Shown piece after piece: positions 15,644 through 26,090 of a stretch of DNA of 64,000 bases (position 1 is the stretch's first letter; the number at the start of each line of letters is the position of its first letter). The DNA lies in the NCBI RefSeq assembly GCF_021952865.1, contig NZ_CP040792.1:3038001-3102000 (forward strand), given 5' to 3'. Origin of the DNA: Clavibacter californiensis (lineage in GTDB: Bacteria > Actinomycetota > Actinomycetes > Actinomycetales > Microbacteriaceae). Made by a program: the position numbers and the translations under genes. A model generated the notes under the pieces. That model made no database searches. It was given only the letters and a program-made list of their open reading frames with translations, and was not told the origin of the DNA.

Positions 15644-16351
15644 TCAGCGATCGGCGCCGTCGAAGCTCGTGTCGTCGTCGTCGTCGTCATCGTCATCGTC
15701 ATCGTCGTCGTCGTCGTCGTCATGGTCGTCGTCGTCGTCGTCCGAGGCAGGGGCCTCGAAGTCGACGCCGTCGAGCACGTCGTCCGCGTCCTCCGCGTCC
15801 TCCGCGTCCTCCGCGGGGTCGTCGTCCTCGTCCTGGTCCTCGTCGTCGGACTCCGCCGCGAGGCGCTCGGCCTCCTGGTCGGCCTCGATGCCGGCGAGCC
15901 GGTCGGACCACGGGAGCCACTCGGGCGAGAGCAGCGCGCCCTCCCCGGGCATCAGCTCGGCCTCCAGCACGGTGGGGGCCGCGTCGTCGACCCGGGCGAG
16001 CGTGACGGTCCAGAACCAACCGGGGTAGCCGGGCATCGTGTTCGCGAACAGGAGCGACAGCACGCGGTCGCCCTCGACGATCGATCCGGCCGGCTCGCCG
16101 ACGGTCTCGGCCGGCGTGATCTCGAGCAGGCCAGCGCGCGCGAGGTCGACGGCCGCCAGCAGCTCGGCGTCGGGCACGGCCGGCTCCGCGGGCGCCTCCG
16201 CTTCCGTCGCGGGGGACTCCGCGGTGGGCGCGTCGGCGGCGGTCAGGTCGCCTGTGGTCTCGTCGACCGCGCCCGGTGCCGTCGTGTCGGCCGTCTCGTC
16301 GGTCGCCCTCGACGCGGCGGTCGTCGTCTCGTCGTCCCGCGGCTCAGGCAT
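15644..16351 (-). CDS. DUF3027 protein with poly-aspartate tail
   Basis: 235 residues. A Thr/Ala/Glu-rich N-terminus, then the DUF3027 core (about 62-165) with the conserved GYPGWFWTVTLARVDD and ELMPGEGALLSPEWLPWSDRL, then an extremely acidic tail with six Asp, one His and 17 Asp in succession. Function of DUF3027 is unknown; it is restricted to actinobacteria and nearly always follows a cold-shock gene, as here, where the two overlap by 8 bases and are surely cotranscribed. The tail could interact with basic RNA-binding proteins or mimic nucleic acid; that is inference. Confidence 0.88.
   Translation of the reverse strand: MPEPRDDETTTAASRATDETADTTAPGAVDETTGDLTAADAPTAESPATEAEAPAEPAVPDAELLAAVDLARAGLLEITPAETVGEPAGSIVEGDRVLSLLFANTMPGYPGWFWTVTLARVDDAAPTVLEAELMPGEGALLSPEWLPWSDRLAGIEADQEAERLAAESDDEDQDEDDDPAEDAEDAEDADDVLDGVDFEAPASDDDDDDHDDDDDDDDDDDDDDDDDTSFDGADR
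15671..15742. repeat. GTC/ATC trinucleotide repeat encoding poly-Asp
   Basis: About 24 tandem gtc or atc triplets (complement gac/gat), interrupted once by atg (the His). Prone to in-frame length change. Confidence 0.85.
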
Positions 16352-16727
16352 CGAGCTCCTCCGCGACCCGGCGCAGCAACGCCGCGATCTTCCGGCCGTG
16401 GGACTCCTCGGGGTAGCGGCCGCGCTTGAGACCGGTGCCGATCCCGTCGAGCACCTTCACGAGGTCCTCCACGATGACGGCCATGTCATCGGCGGGCTTG
16501 CGGGACATGCGGGCCAGCGAGGGCGGGGCGTCGAGGATCCGCGCCGAGAGGGCCTGCGCGCCGCGCTTGCCGTCCGCGATGCCGAACTCCAGCCGGGTGC
16601 CGGCCTTCACGCCGGCGACGCCCGAGGGCAGGGCCGACGCGTGCAGGAAGACCTCCTGGCCGTCGTCCGAGCTGATGAACCCGAACCCCTTGTCCTCGTC
16701 GTAGAACTTCACCTTGCCGGTGGGCAT
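16344..16727 (-). CDS. Cold-shock-domain protein with C-terminal extension
   Basis: 127 residues. The first 65 are a cold-shock OB-fold with RNP1 KGFGFIS (13-19) and RNP2-like VFLHAS (26-31), preceded by TGKVKFYDEDK. The remaining 60 residues (ARMSRKPADDMAVIVEDLVKVLDGIG...) form a helical extension not found in CspA. Such proteins bind single-stranded RNA/DNA. GGAAGAGG lies upstream of the ATG; TAGACT near 16785 is a possible -10, giving a leader of about 50 bases. First gene of a two-gene operon with DUF3027. Confidence 0.9.
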   Translation of the reverse strand: MPTGKVKFYDEDKGFGFISSDDGQEVFLHASALPSGVAGVKAGTRLEFGIADGKRGAQALSARILDAPPSLARMSRKPADDMAVIVEDLVKVLDGIGTGLKRGRYPEESHGRKIAALLRRVAEELDA

Positions 16728-16885
16728 GCGATCCTCTTCCCTCGCCCCGGGCGGGGCTCGATGTGCTTGTGGGCGGTCCAGTCTATTCGCCGGGGCGCCG
16801 ACGGACCCGGCGGCGGACCCGGCGGCGGGGACGCCCGGCCCGCCGCCCGGCTCGGATCCGACGCGCCCGGGTGCGTGTCACGGCG

Positions 16886-16891
16886 TAGTCT
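16886..16891 (+). promoter_or_regulatory. -10 hexamer, leaderless start
   Basis: TAGTCT followed by six bases (GACGGG) and the ATG at 16898. Confidence 0.6.
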
Positions 16892-16897
16892 GACGGG

Positions 16898-17167
16898 ATG
16901 GCATCCGACACCGCACCGAGCGAGGGACGGGCCGAGCGCATCCTCGCGTACATGCTCGCCGGGATCCTGCTGGTCGCGGTGCTGAGCATCCTCGCGATCC
17001 TGCTGGCGCCGCTCATCGCCGTCGACGCGTCGCAGTACAGCACCCCCATGTGGCAGGTCATCCTGCTGCTGCCGGCCGTGGGGATCCCCATCGCCGCCCT
17101 CCTCTTCATCGCGATCCTGATCATCAGCGTCCGTCGCCGTCGTCGCATGGACGGCACGTCCCGCTGA
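16898..17167 (+). CDS. Small membrane protein, two TM segments
   Basis: 89 residues. Two hydrophobic segments (about 15-41 and 50-78) separated by a short polar loop DASQYSTPMWQ, with an Arg-rich cytoplasmic end VRRRRRMDG. No family recognised. It starts a probable operon with the helicase-associated gene 10 bases downstream and XPB after that, which hints at but does not show a shared role. Confidence 0.75.
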   Translation: MASDTAPSEGRAERILAYMLAGILLVAVLSILAILLAPLIAVDASQYSTPMWQVILLLPAVGIPIAALLFIAILIISVRRRRRMDGTSR

Positions 17168-17177
17168 CGGGACGACC

Positions 17178-19064
17178 ATGACCGACGCCCTCGTGCTCGC
17201 GGCCCGCCTGCGCGCGCTCGACGACGCCGCGCTCGCCGCCCTGGTCCGTGACCGCCACGTCGACGCCGCGCGCATCGCCGACCTGTTCGACGTCGCCGAC
17301 GCCCTGCTCGCCCCGGACGCCGTCGCGCGGTCCCTGGAGCAGCTCGACCGCACGGCGCTGGCCGTCCTCGCGGTCGCCGCCGAGGACGGGGCGACCGCCG
17401 GGCCTGTCTCCCTCGACGCCGTCCGCGACTCGCTAGCTCGCCGCTCGGGCGAGGACCGGCTGGACCCGGCGGAGCTGACGGCCGCCGCACGCCGGGCCGC
17501 GGACACGCTCCTGGCCGGCGTCGACGACGCGGGTCTCACGACGCATCCGGAGGTGGCGGCCGCCCTCGCCGCCTGGCCCGCCGACGGTCTCCCGGGGACG
17601 GACGAGCTGGCCCGCCTCGCACCGCCCGCCCCGCTCGCGGCCGTACCCCGCGTCGATCCCGACGAGGTCGACCGACGTGCGGGCGAGAGCGCGTTCCGGT
17701 CGGTGGTCGCCGTCGCCGCCCTCGTGGACGAGCTGACCCGCGAGCCCGCGCGCGAGCTGAGCCGAGGCGGCATGTCCCTTCCCGACGCGCGCCGGCTGGC
17801 CGCCGCGCTCGGTGCCGACCTCGACGACGTCCCCGCCTACCTGTCCCTCGCCGACCGCGCGACGCTCGTCGGAAGGTCGGATCGCGCCTGGTCCACGACG
17901 ACGGCATCCGCCGCCTGGTCCGCCCGGCCGACCGCTGAGAGGTGGGAGGCACTCGCCGCGGCCTGGCTGGAGGCGCTGTCGCCCGCCACCCGCGGCATCC
18001 TCGCGGAGCGCGCCGAGGCGTCGTGGGGAGCTGGGCTCGTCGACAGCGTCCTCTGGCGCTTCCCCGGCGGATCCGCCTGGATCGGCGAGCGCATCACCGC
18101 CTTCACGCGCGACGCCGGGCTCCTCGGCATCTCGACGGGTGACGTCCCGAGCTCCGCGGGCCGCGCGCTCCTCACAACGGGGCCTGGGGCCGCGGCCGCC
18201 GCGCTCGCGCCGCACCTGCCCGCCGAGGTCGATCGGGTCTACCTGCAGCACGACCTCACCGTCGTCTCCCCCGGCCCGCTCGATCCCGCGGTCGAGTCGC
18301 GCCTGCTCGAGGTCGCCGACGCCGAGGGGCGGGGGCTGGCCGCGACCTACCGGATCTCCACCGCATCCGTCACGCGCGCCCTCGCGTCCGGCGCGACGGC
18401 CGACGCCATCCGCGCCCTCCTGGCGGAGATCTCGCTGACCGGCGTCCCCCAGCCCCTCGACTACCTCATCGACGAGGCCGCCGCGCGCTTCGGCCGCCTC
18501 CGCGTCCGCCCGGCGTCGCCCTCCGACGCGGTCCCGGATGCCCGGTCGGCGATCGTCTCCGACGACGGGCCGCTGCTCGCCACCCTCCTCGTCGACCGCG
18601 ACCTCGCGCAGCTGCGGCTCGTGCGCGCGGGCGACGCGGTGCTCACGTCCGCCGCATCGCCCGATGCCGTGGAGCGCGCGCTCGCGGCCGCCCGGCTCGC
18701 CCCCGTCCGCGAGGACGCGGCAGGGCACCGGATCGCACCAGCCCCGCGGACCGCCCCCGCGTCCGCGACCGCCGCGGATCCCGAGCCCGACGCCGCGGAC
18801 GCCCTGGTGTCCCGTGTCCGCGCGGCCGACGGCCCCGACGACGGTGTCGCATGGACGACGCGCCAGCTCGAGGTGGCGATCCGCGCGAGGGCCGCCCTCC
18901 GCGTCCGCGTGCGCATGCCGGACGGCCGCGAGGTGGACCACGTGCTCGAGCCCTCCAGCGTGGCCGGCGGGCGGCTTCGCGCCCGCGACCGCATCGCCGA
19001 CGTCGAGCGCACCCTGCCCCTGTCGAGCGTCGTGGAGATCTCCCCCGCGCCGGCGAGCGCATGA
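17178..19064 (+). CDS. Helicase-associated domain protein (XPB partner)
   Basis: 628 residues, Ala/Asp-rich. The family (helicase C-terminal-like domain, often called XPB/Ssl2-like) is found beside bacterial XPB helicases in actinobacteria. Recognisable are a winged-helix-like N-terminus (RLRALDDAALAALVRDR), a central region with VYLQHDLTVVSPGPL (about 354-368) that is the best conserved stretch, and GVPQPLDYLIDEAAARFG (about 421). No Walker motifs, so it is not itself a helicase. It ends with ATGA overlapping a possible in-frame start of XPB, arguing for coupled expression. Role inferred: accessory to XPB in DNA repair or unwinding. Confidence 0.8.
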   Translation: MTDALVLAARLRALDDAALAALVRDRHVDAARIADLFDVADALLAPDAVARSLEQLDRTALAVLAVAAEDGATAGPVSLDAVRDSLARRSGEDRLDPAELTAAARRAADTLLAGVDDAGLTTHPEVAAALAAWPADGLPGTDELARLAPPAPLAAVPRVDPDEVDRRAGESAFRSVVAVAALVDELTREPARELSRGGMSLPDARRLAAALGADLDDVPAYLSLADRATLVGRSDRAWSTTTASAAWSARPTAERWEALAAAWLEALSPATRGILAERAEASWGAGLVDSVLWRFPGGSAWIGERITAFTRDAGLLGISTGDVPSSAGRALLTTGPGAAAAALAPHLPAEVDRVYLQHDLTVVSPGPLDPAVESRLLEVADAEGRGLAATYRISTASVTRALASGATADAIRALLAEISLTGVPQPLDYLIDEAAARFGRLRVRPASPSDAVPDARSAIVSDDGPLLATLLVDRDLAQLRLVRAGDAVLTSAASPDAVERALAAARLAPVREDAAGHRIAPAPRTAPASATAADPEPDAADALVSRVRAADGPDDGVAWTTRQLEVAIRARAALRVRVRMPDGREVDHVLEPSSVAGGRLRARDRIADVERTLPLSSVVEISPAPASA

Positions 19065-19071
19065 GCGCGCC

Positions 19072-19077
19072 TAGGCT
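19072..19077 (+). promoter_or_regulatory. -10 hexamer before XPB ATG
   Basis: TAGGCT followed by seven bases and the ATG at 19085; an internal leaderless promoter within the operon. Confidence 0.5.
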
Positions 19078-19084
19078 GGCGGGC

Positions 19085-20725
19085 ATGCCCGACGGCCCCC
19101 TCATCGTCCAGAGCGACCGCACCGTCCTCCTCGAGGTGGCCCACGCCGACGCCGAGGACGCGCGCCACGACCTCGCCGTGTTCGCCGAGCTGGAGCGCGC
19201 GCCCGAGCACATCCACACGTACCGGATCACCCGGCTCGGCCTCTGGAACGCCCGCGCCGCCGGCCACACGGCCGAGGACATGCTCGCCACCCTCGAGCGC
19301 TACTCCCGGTTCCCCGTGCCGCAGTCGGTCACGGTCGACGTCACCGACACGGTCGGACGCTACGGCCGCCTCGTCATCGGGCGCGACTCGGACGGGGAGC
19401 TGCAGATCTCGAGCACGGAGTCCGCCGTCCTCTCGGAGGTCGCGAGCTCCCGCCGCATCGCGCCGCTGCTCACGGAGCGCGTGGACGCGACCACCTACCG
19501 CGTGCAGGCGTGGGCGCGCGGGCAGCTCAAGCAGGAGCTCGTGAAGATCGGCTGGCCCGCCGAGGACCTCGCCGGGTACACGCCCGGCACGCCCCACGAC
19601 ATGGCGCTCGTGGAGGACGGCTGGACGCTCCGCGGCTACCAGACCGACGCGGTCGACCACTTCCTCGACGGCGGATCCGGCGTGGTCGTCCTCCCCTGCG
19701 GCGCCGGCAAGACGCTCGTGGGAGCCGCCGCCATGGCCCGCGCCAAGACCACCACGCTGATCCTCGTCACGAACACCGTGTCGGCCCGCCAGTGGCGCTC
19801 GGAGCTGCTCAAGCGCACCACGCTCACCGAGGACGAGATCGGCGAGTACTCGGGCCAGGCCCGCGAGGTCAAGCCCGTGACCATCGCGACGTACCAGATC
19901 CTCACCGCCAAGAGGAAGGGCGAGTACGCCCACCTCGCGCTCCTCGACGCGCTCGACTGGGGCCTCGTGGTCTACGACGAGGTGCACCTCCTGCCCGCTC
20001 CCGTCTTCAAGCTGACCGCGGACCTCCAGGCCCGCCGCCGCCTCGGCCTCACGGCCACGCTCGTGCGCGAGGACGGTCGCGAGGGCGACGTGTTCAGCCT
20101 CATCGGCCCGAAGCGGTTCGACGCGCCCTGGAAGGAGATCGAGGCCCAGGGCTTCATCTCCCCCGCCGAGTGCTTCGAGGTGCGCATCGACCTCCCCGAC
20201 GACGAGCGCCTCGTCTACGCCGCGGCCGCGGACGACGAGCGCTACCGGCTCGCCGCCACCGCGCCGGCCAAGCTCGAGGTGACGCGCGCCCTGGTCGAGC
20301 GGCACCGCGGCGAGAGCATCCTCGTCATCGGGCAGTACCTTGAGCAGATCGACGAGCTCGCGGAGGCGCTCGGCGCCCCGAAGCTCACGGGCGCGACGCC
20401 CGTCGCCGAGCGCGAGCGGCTCTACCAGGCGTTCCGCGACGGCACGGAGCGGGTCCTCGTCGTGAGCAAGGTCGCCAACTTCTCGGTGGACCTGCCCGAC
20501 GCCACGGTCGCGATCCAGGTGTCCGGCTCGTTCGGCTCCCGCCAGGAGGAGGCGCAGCGCCTCGGTCGCCTGCTCCGCCCCGAGGCGTCCGGCCTGTCCG
20601 CGAGCTTCTACACGCTCGTCTCCCGCGACACCGTCGACCAGGACTTCGCCCAGAACCGCCAGCGCTTCCTGGCCGAGCAGGGCTACAGCTACACGATCCT
20701 CGACGCCGCCGGCATCGCGGCCTGA
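19085..20725 (+). CDS. XPB-type superfamily II DNA repair helicase
   Basis: 546 residues, the size of bacterial XPB. The N-terminal damage-recognition-like part begins GPLIVQSDRTVLLEVAH; then RecA-like domain 1 with the Q-like LRGYQTDAVDHF, Walker A CGAGKT (about 204-209), DEVH box (about 298-301) and motif III GLTATLVRED; domain 2 contains LVVSKVANFSVDLP and motif VI RQEEAQRLGRLLRP with its arginine finger. The ATP-dependent 3'-5' helicase works in nucleotide excision repair or transcription-coupled processes. Start chosen at the conserved MPDGPLIVQ; an in-frame ATG at 19061 overlaps the upstream stop (ATGA) and would add eight residues. Confidence 0.93.
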   Translation: MPDGPLIVQSDRTVLLEVAHADAEDARHDLAVFAELERAPEHIHTYRITRLGLWNARAAGHTAEDMLATLERYSRFPVPQSVTVDVTDTVGRYGRLVIGRDSDGELQISSTESAVLSEVASSRRIAPLLTERVDATTYRVQAWARGQLKQELVKIGWPAEDLAGYTPGTPHDMALVEDGWTLRGYQTDAVDHFLDGGSGVVVLPCGAGKTLVGAAAMARAKTTTLILVTNTVSARQWRSELLKRTTLTEDEIGEYSGQAREVKPVTIATYQILTAKRKGEYAHLALLDALDWGLVVYDEVHLLPAPVFKLTADLQARRRLGLTATLVREDGREGDVFSLIGPKRFDAPWKEIEAQGFISPAECFEVRIDLPDDERLVYAAAADDERYRLAATAPAKLEVTRALVERHRGESILVIGQYLEQIDELAEALGAPKLTGATPVAERERLYQAFRDGTERVLVVSKVANFSVDLPDATVAIQVSGSFGSRQEEAQRLGRLLRPEASGLSASFYTLVSRDTVDQDFAQNRQRFLAEQGYSYTILDAAGIAA

Positions 20726-20790
20726 TCTCCGGCGCGCATCCGCCGCGACCGCTCGCCCTGCGCGTCCAGGCGACTCCCAGCGAGCGCGCA

Positions 20791-20796
20791 GATACT
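20791..20796 (+). promoter_or_regulatory. -10 hexamer, leaderless start of response regulator
   Basis: GATACT followed by seven bases and the ATG at 20804. Confidence 0.5.
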
Positions 20797-20803
20797 TCAA
20801 CCC

Positions 20804-21496
20804 ATGAGCGATGGCCCGAAGATCCTTATCGTCGATGACGAACCCAACATCCGCGACCTGCTGACCACGAGCCTCCGGTTCGCCGGGTTCGCGGTCCGCG
20901 CCGTCGGCAACGGCGCCCAGGCCATCTCGGCCGTCCTCGAGGAGGAGCCCGACCTCATCATCCTCGACGTGATGCTGCCGGACATGAACGGCTTCGGCGT
21001 CACCAAGCGCCTTCGGGCGGCCGGGTACACGGCGCCCATTCTCTTCCTCACGGCGAAGGACGACACCGAGGACAAGATCACGGGCCTCACCGTCGGCGGC
21101 GACGACTACGTCACCAAGCCGTTCAGCCTCGACGAGATCGTCGCGCGCATCAAGGCGATCCTGCGCCGCACGATGCACGCCGACGAGGACGCCATCATCC
21201 GCGCGGGCGAGCTCACCATGGACCAGGACACGCACGAGGTCCTCGTGGGAGAGGAGCCCATCGAGCTGAGCCCCACCGAGTTCAAGCTGCTGCGCTACCT
21301 CATGCTCAACCCCAACCGCGTGCTGTCGAAGGCGCAGATCCTCGACCACGTGTGGGAGTACGACTTCAACGGCGACGCGGGCATCGTCGAGTCGTACATC
21401 TCCTACCTGCGCCGCAAGCTCGACCAGCACTCCTCGGAGCCGGTCATCCAGACCAAGCGCGGGTTCGGCTACATGCTCAAGGCCGCCAAGTCCTGA
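20804..21496 (+). CDS. OmpR-family response regulator
   Basis: 230 residues. Receiver domain with acidic pair D11/D12, phosphoacceptor Asp55 in LIILDVMLPD, conserved Thr in FLTAKDD and Lys in VTKPFSL; winged-helix effector from about 130 with ELSPTEFKLLRYLM and VESYISYLRRKLD. Resembles the TrcR/TcrX/MprA cluster of actinobacterial regulators. Pairs with the kinase that follows, although a strong hairpin sits between them. Target genes are not evident. Confidence 0.93.
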   Translation: MSDGPKILIVDDEPNIRDLLTTSLRFAGFAVRAVGNGAQAISAVLEEEPDLIILDVMLPDMNGFGVTKRLRAAGYTAPILFLTAKDDTEDKITGLTVGGDDYVTKPFSLDEIVARIKAILRRTMHADEDAIIRAGELTMDQDTHEVLVGEEPIELSPTEFKLLRYLMLNPNRVLSKAQILDHVWEYDFNGDAGIVESYISYLRRKLDQHSSEPVIQTKRGFGYMLKAAKS

Positions 21497-21529
21497 TCCT
21501 CCGGTCCCGCACGAGGACCCGCTCCACCT

Positions 21530-21563
21530 GAACGGCCGGACGCCCCTGGGCGCCCGGCCGTTC
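21530..21563 (+). terminator. Hairpin between response regulator and kinase
   Basis: GAACGGCCGGACGCC pairs with GGCGCCCGGCCGTTC (one A-C mismatch, 4-base loop), 34 bases after the regulator stop. It should reduce read-through into the kinase, which has its own TATCCT at 21579-21584. Confidence 0.75.
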
Positions 21564-21616
21564 GCACATGCTGGGTCGCATATCCTCGACCCAGGTCAGC
21601 GAGACGGGAACACGAG

Positions 21617-23374
21617 GTGCGGCCAGTGCACGACTACGTGTCGGAGAAGTGGAACAACGTCTCCCTGCGCACCAAGATCACGAGCGTCACGGTGCTCCTG
21701 CTCCTGCTCGGCCTCCTCGTATCCGGCGCCGGCACCATGTACCTGCTGCGGCAGCAGATGGTGAGCCAGCTCGACGCGCAGCTCCGGGTCACCATCACGC
21801 AGCTCCCGAAGGTCCTCAACACGGACGCCACGATGCCGGACACGTTCACGCAGGACGACGTCGCCACCGCCGATCCGGCCTGGTTCGTGGTGCTCCTCGA
21901 CGCCCAGGGCGACGTGCTCGCCGACAACTGGACGGGCGACTCCGCCGAGCACCCCCGCGTCTTCGGCCTCGACCTGGCGCGCGCCTCGCAGATCAACAAC
22001 GAGATCGTCGTCTTCTCGGACAACTCCGGCAAGAAGGCGTGGCACGGCATCGTCCGGGTGTCGCAGAACGCCTCTCCGGACGCCATGGAGTACTCGACGC
22101 TCGTCGTCGCCCGCCCGTTGGAGCAGGTCGACGACCTCGTCGCCACGTACATCGTCATCTTCGCGAGCTTCGGCCTCGCCGTGGTCGTCCTCGGCGCCGC
22201 GGTCACGCGCATGCTGGTGACCAGCACGTTCGGCCCGCTGCGCGAGGTCGAGCGCACCGCGGCCGCCATCGCCGGCGGCGACTTCAGCCAGCGCCTCGGC
22301 GGCGCGACACCGAACACCGAGGTCGGTCGCCTGAACCGCTCCCTCAACATGATGCTCAGCCGGATCGACCGCGCCTTCGCCGACCGTGCCAAGACCATCG
22401 ACCAGATGCGGCGCTTCGTCGGCGACGCCAGCCACGAGCTCCGCACTCCGCTGGTATCGGTGCGCGGCTACGCCGAGCTCTACCGGATGGGGGCCCTGCA
22501 GACGCCCGAGGACGTGTCGCAGGCCATGGAGCGCATCGAGAAGGAGGCCATCCGCATGGGCGGGCTGGTCGAGGACCTCCTGGAGCTCGCGCGGCTGGAC
22601 GAGACGAAGCCGCTGCAGCTCGCACCCGTCGACCTCTACCCCATCGCGCGCGACGCCGCCCTCGACGCGATGGCCTCCTCCCAGACGCGCACCGTCACGG
22701 CGCTCCCGCCAGTCCTCGTCAACCCCGTCGGCCCGATCCTTGACGCCGACGGCCTCGAGCCGACCCAGGAGCTGTCCCCGGACGCGCAGCGCGGCACCGC
22801 GACGACGACGGGCACCGACGCCACCGGGCCCATCGCATTCGCCGGCGCCACGCTGTCGCGCTTCCGCTCCCGGCGCTCGCGCCGCCCCGGCGAGACGGCG
22901 ACGGACGCCCTCGCCCCGGCCCGCCTCGGCGAGGACGCTCGCGTCCCCGCCGAGGGCTTCGCCATGGTCCAGGCGGAGGAGAACAAGATCCGGCAGGTGG
23001 TGACCAACCTCATCGGCAACGCGGTGCGCTTCACGCCCGCCGGCAGCCCGATCGAGCTCGCCACCGTCGTCGACGAGGCCGCACGCGAGGCGCGCATCGA
23101 GGTCCGCGACCACGGAGACGGCGTGCCCCCGCAGATCCGCGAGAAGATCTTCCAGCGCTTCTGGCGTGCCGACACGTCGCGCACCCGGGAGACCGGCGGC
23201 AGCGGGCTCGGCCTCGCCATCGTGTCCGCCATCGTCGCCGCGCACCGCGGCCGCGTCGACGTGGTCGAGACCGAGGGCGGCGGCGCGACCTTCCGCGTGA
23301 TCCTGCCCCTCCTCCCCAGCGCCGAGGGCTCGACGGCCTCCACGCCCAGCACCCCGCCCGCCCCCGCGTCCTGA
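21617..23374 (+). CDS. Sensor histidine kinase
   Basis: 585 residues. Two membrane segments (about 23-45 and 175-197) flank an extracytoplasmic sensor domain of about 130 residues; a HAMP domain (198-255, LREVERTAAAIAGGDFSQRL), the H-box SHELRTPLVSVRGY with phosphorylated His273, and HATPase motifs N (NLIGNAVRF), G1 (DHGDGVPP) and G2 (GGSGLGLAI). Between the H-box and N-box is an unusual insertion of about 80 residues (370-450) rich in Thr/Ala/Arg not seen in short kinases. The GTG start is preceded by only a weak site (ACACGAG). Partner of the regulator upstream; signal unknown. Confidence 0.92.
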   Translation: MRPVHDYVSEKWNNVSLRTKITSVTVLLLLLGLLVSGAGTMYLLRQQMVSQLDAQLRVTITQLPKVLNTDATMPDTFTQDDVATADPAWFVVLLDAQGDVLADNWTGDSAEHPRVFGLDLARASQINNEIVVFSDNSGKKAWHGIVRVSQNASPDAMEYSTLVVARPLEQVDDLVATYIVIFASFGLAVVVLGAAVTRMLVTSTFGPLREVERTAAAIAGGDFSQRLGGATPNTEVGRLNRSLNMMLSRIDRAFADRAKTIDQMRRFVGDASHELRTPLVSVRGYAELYRMGALQTPEDVSQAMERIEKEAIRMGGLVEDLLELARLDETKPLQLAPVDLYPIARDAALDAMASSQTRTVTALPPVLVNPVGPILDADGLEPTQELSPDAQRGTATTTGTDATGPIAFAGATLSRFRSRRSRRPGETATDALAPARLGEDARVPAEGFAMVQAEENKIRQVVTNLIGNAVRFTPAGSPIELATVVDEAAREARIEVRDHGDGVPPQIREKIFQRFWRADTSRTRETGGSGLGLAIVSAIVAAHRGRVDVVETEGGGATFRVILPLLPSAEGSTASTPSTPPAPAS

Positions 23375-23420
23375 TCTCCGCGTAGCCTCCGCCCGTCCCA
23401 TGACGAGAAGGAGGAGACGC

Positions 23421-23711
23421 ATGACGAGGTATCAGGTGGACAGCGAGGCCGTCCTGTCGGCCACCGCGGCGGTCCAGGGCAGCATCGGCCGCATCCAGGC
23501 GGAGGTGGCGGGCCTGCACGGCCAGCTCGCCGACCTGCAGGGCTCGTGGTCCGGCAGCGCGGCCACGGCCTTCCAGGGCGTGGTCGCCGAGTGGAAGGGC
23601 ACGCAGCAGCGCGTCGAGGAGGCGCTGGCGAGCATCAACCAGGCGCTGAGCTCCGCAGCCCGGCAGTACGCGGAGGTGGAGGAGGGCAACGCCCGCATGT
23701 TCGCGCACTAG
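23421..23711 (+). CDS. WXG100 (ESAT-6-like) secreted protein
   Basis: 96 residues, the classic WXG100 size. WSG at the hairpin (LQGSWSGSAATAF, about 41-53), two amphipathic helices either side, and the C-terminal Y-x3-E secretion signal (YAEVEEGN). Proteins of this kind leave through type VII secretion as dimers. The ATG at 23421 is chosen because AAGGAGGAG lies six bases upstream; the ATG at 23400 precedes that site. A TAGCCT -10 ends about 12 bases before 23400. No EccC, EccD or partner WXG gene is in the window, so it is an orphan substrate. Confidence 0.88.
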   Translation: MTRYQVDSEAVLSATAAVQGSIGRIQAEVAGLHGQLADLQGSWSGSAATAFQGVVAEWKGTQQRVEEALASINQALSSAARQYAEVEEGNARMFAH

Positions 23712-23750
23712 CGCGACGCGGCGGCCGTCAACCGCCGCAGGAGCATCCGC

Positions 23751-23798
23751 GCACGACGAAGCGGGCGGCCCCGTGAGGGACCGCCCGCTTCGTCGTGC
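23751..23798. terminator. Bidirectional terminator between WXG100 and groEL
   Basis: A perfect 18-bp stem GCACGACGAAGCGGGCGG with a 12-base loop between two convergent genes. Confidence 0.88.
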
Positions 23799-23842
23799 TG
23801 ATCGTGCTGGTGGGCGGGGCGTCTCCGCCCCACCCGGTCGGA

Positions 23843-25651
<1,809 letters not shown>

Positions 25652-25870
25652 CTAGGCCAGCGTGACGTTCTCCGCCTGCAGGCCCTTGGAGCCCTGGCCG
25701 ATCTCGAAGGCGACGCGCTGCCCCTCCTCGAGGACCTTGTAGCCGGACATCTCGATCGCCGAGTAGTGGACGAAGACGTCCTGCTGGGCAGGACCGCCCT
25801 CGACGGCGTCCACGGTGATGAACCCGAACCCCTTCTCCCCATTGAACCACTTCACGGTGCCGTTGGCCAT
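25652..25870 (-). CDS. cspA: Cold-shock protein CspA-like
   Basis: 72 residues: [20 protein letters not shown] with RNP1 KGFGFI, and [13 protein letters not shown] with RNP2. A five-residue insert (EGGPAQQ region, about 23-30) lengthens the loop between strands compared with E. coli CspA. RNA chaperone of the cytosol. GGAGAAGC precedes the ATG. Monocistronic with its own hairpin. Confidence 0.95.
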   Translation of the reverse strand: MANGTVKWFNGEKGFGFITVDAVEGGPAQQDVFVHYSAIEMSGYKVLEEGQRVAFEIGQGSKGLQAENVTLA

Positions 25871-26090
25871 GTGCTTCTCCATGTGCGAATGCGCGGTGTC
25901 GGGGGCACGGTGCCGCCACCCCCGGGTCGGCCGCGGAGCCCTGCATCGACCCCGCGCCACGCCCTCGGGACGTACGGCGCGCAGCACCTGGACGCGGCGG
26001 GCGTGCGACCAGGCAGCACGATAGACAGAGCCGACGACGCCCCGTCGGGTTACTCCACGGGGACGACTCGGCGGGCCGAGACGGAGGCGT

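Noticed and set aside
18461-21430. A 989-codon minus-strand open frame
   Set aside because: Antisense shadow of the XPB operon and response regulator.
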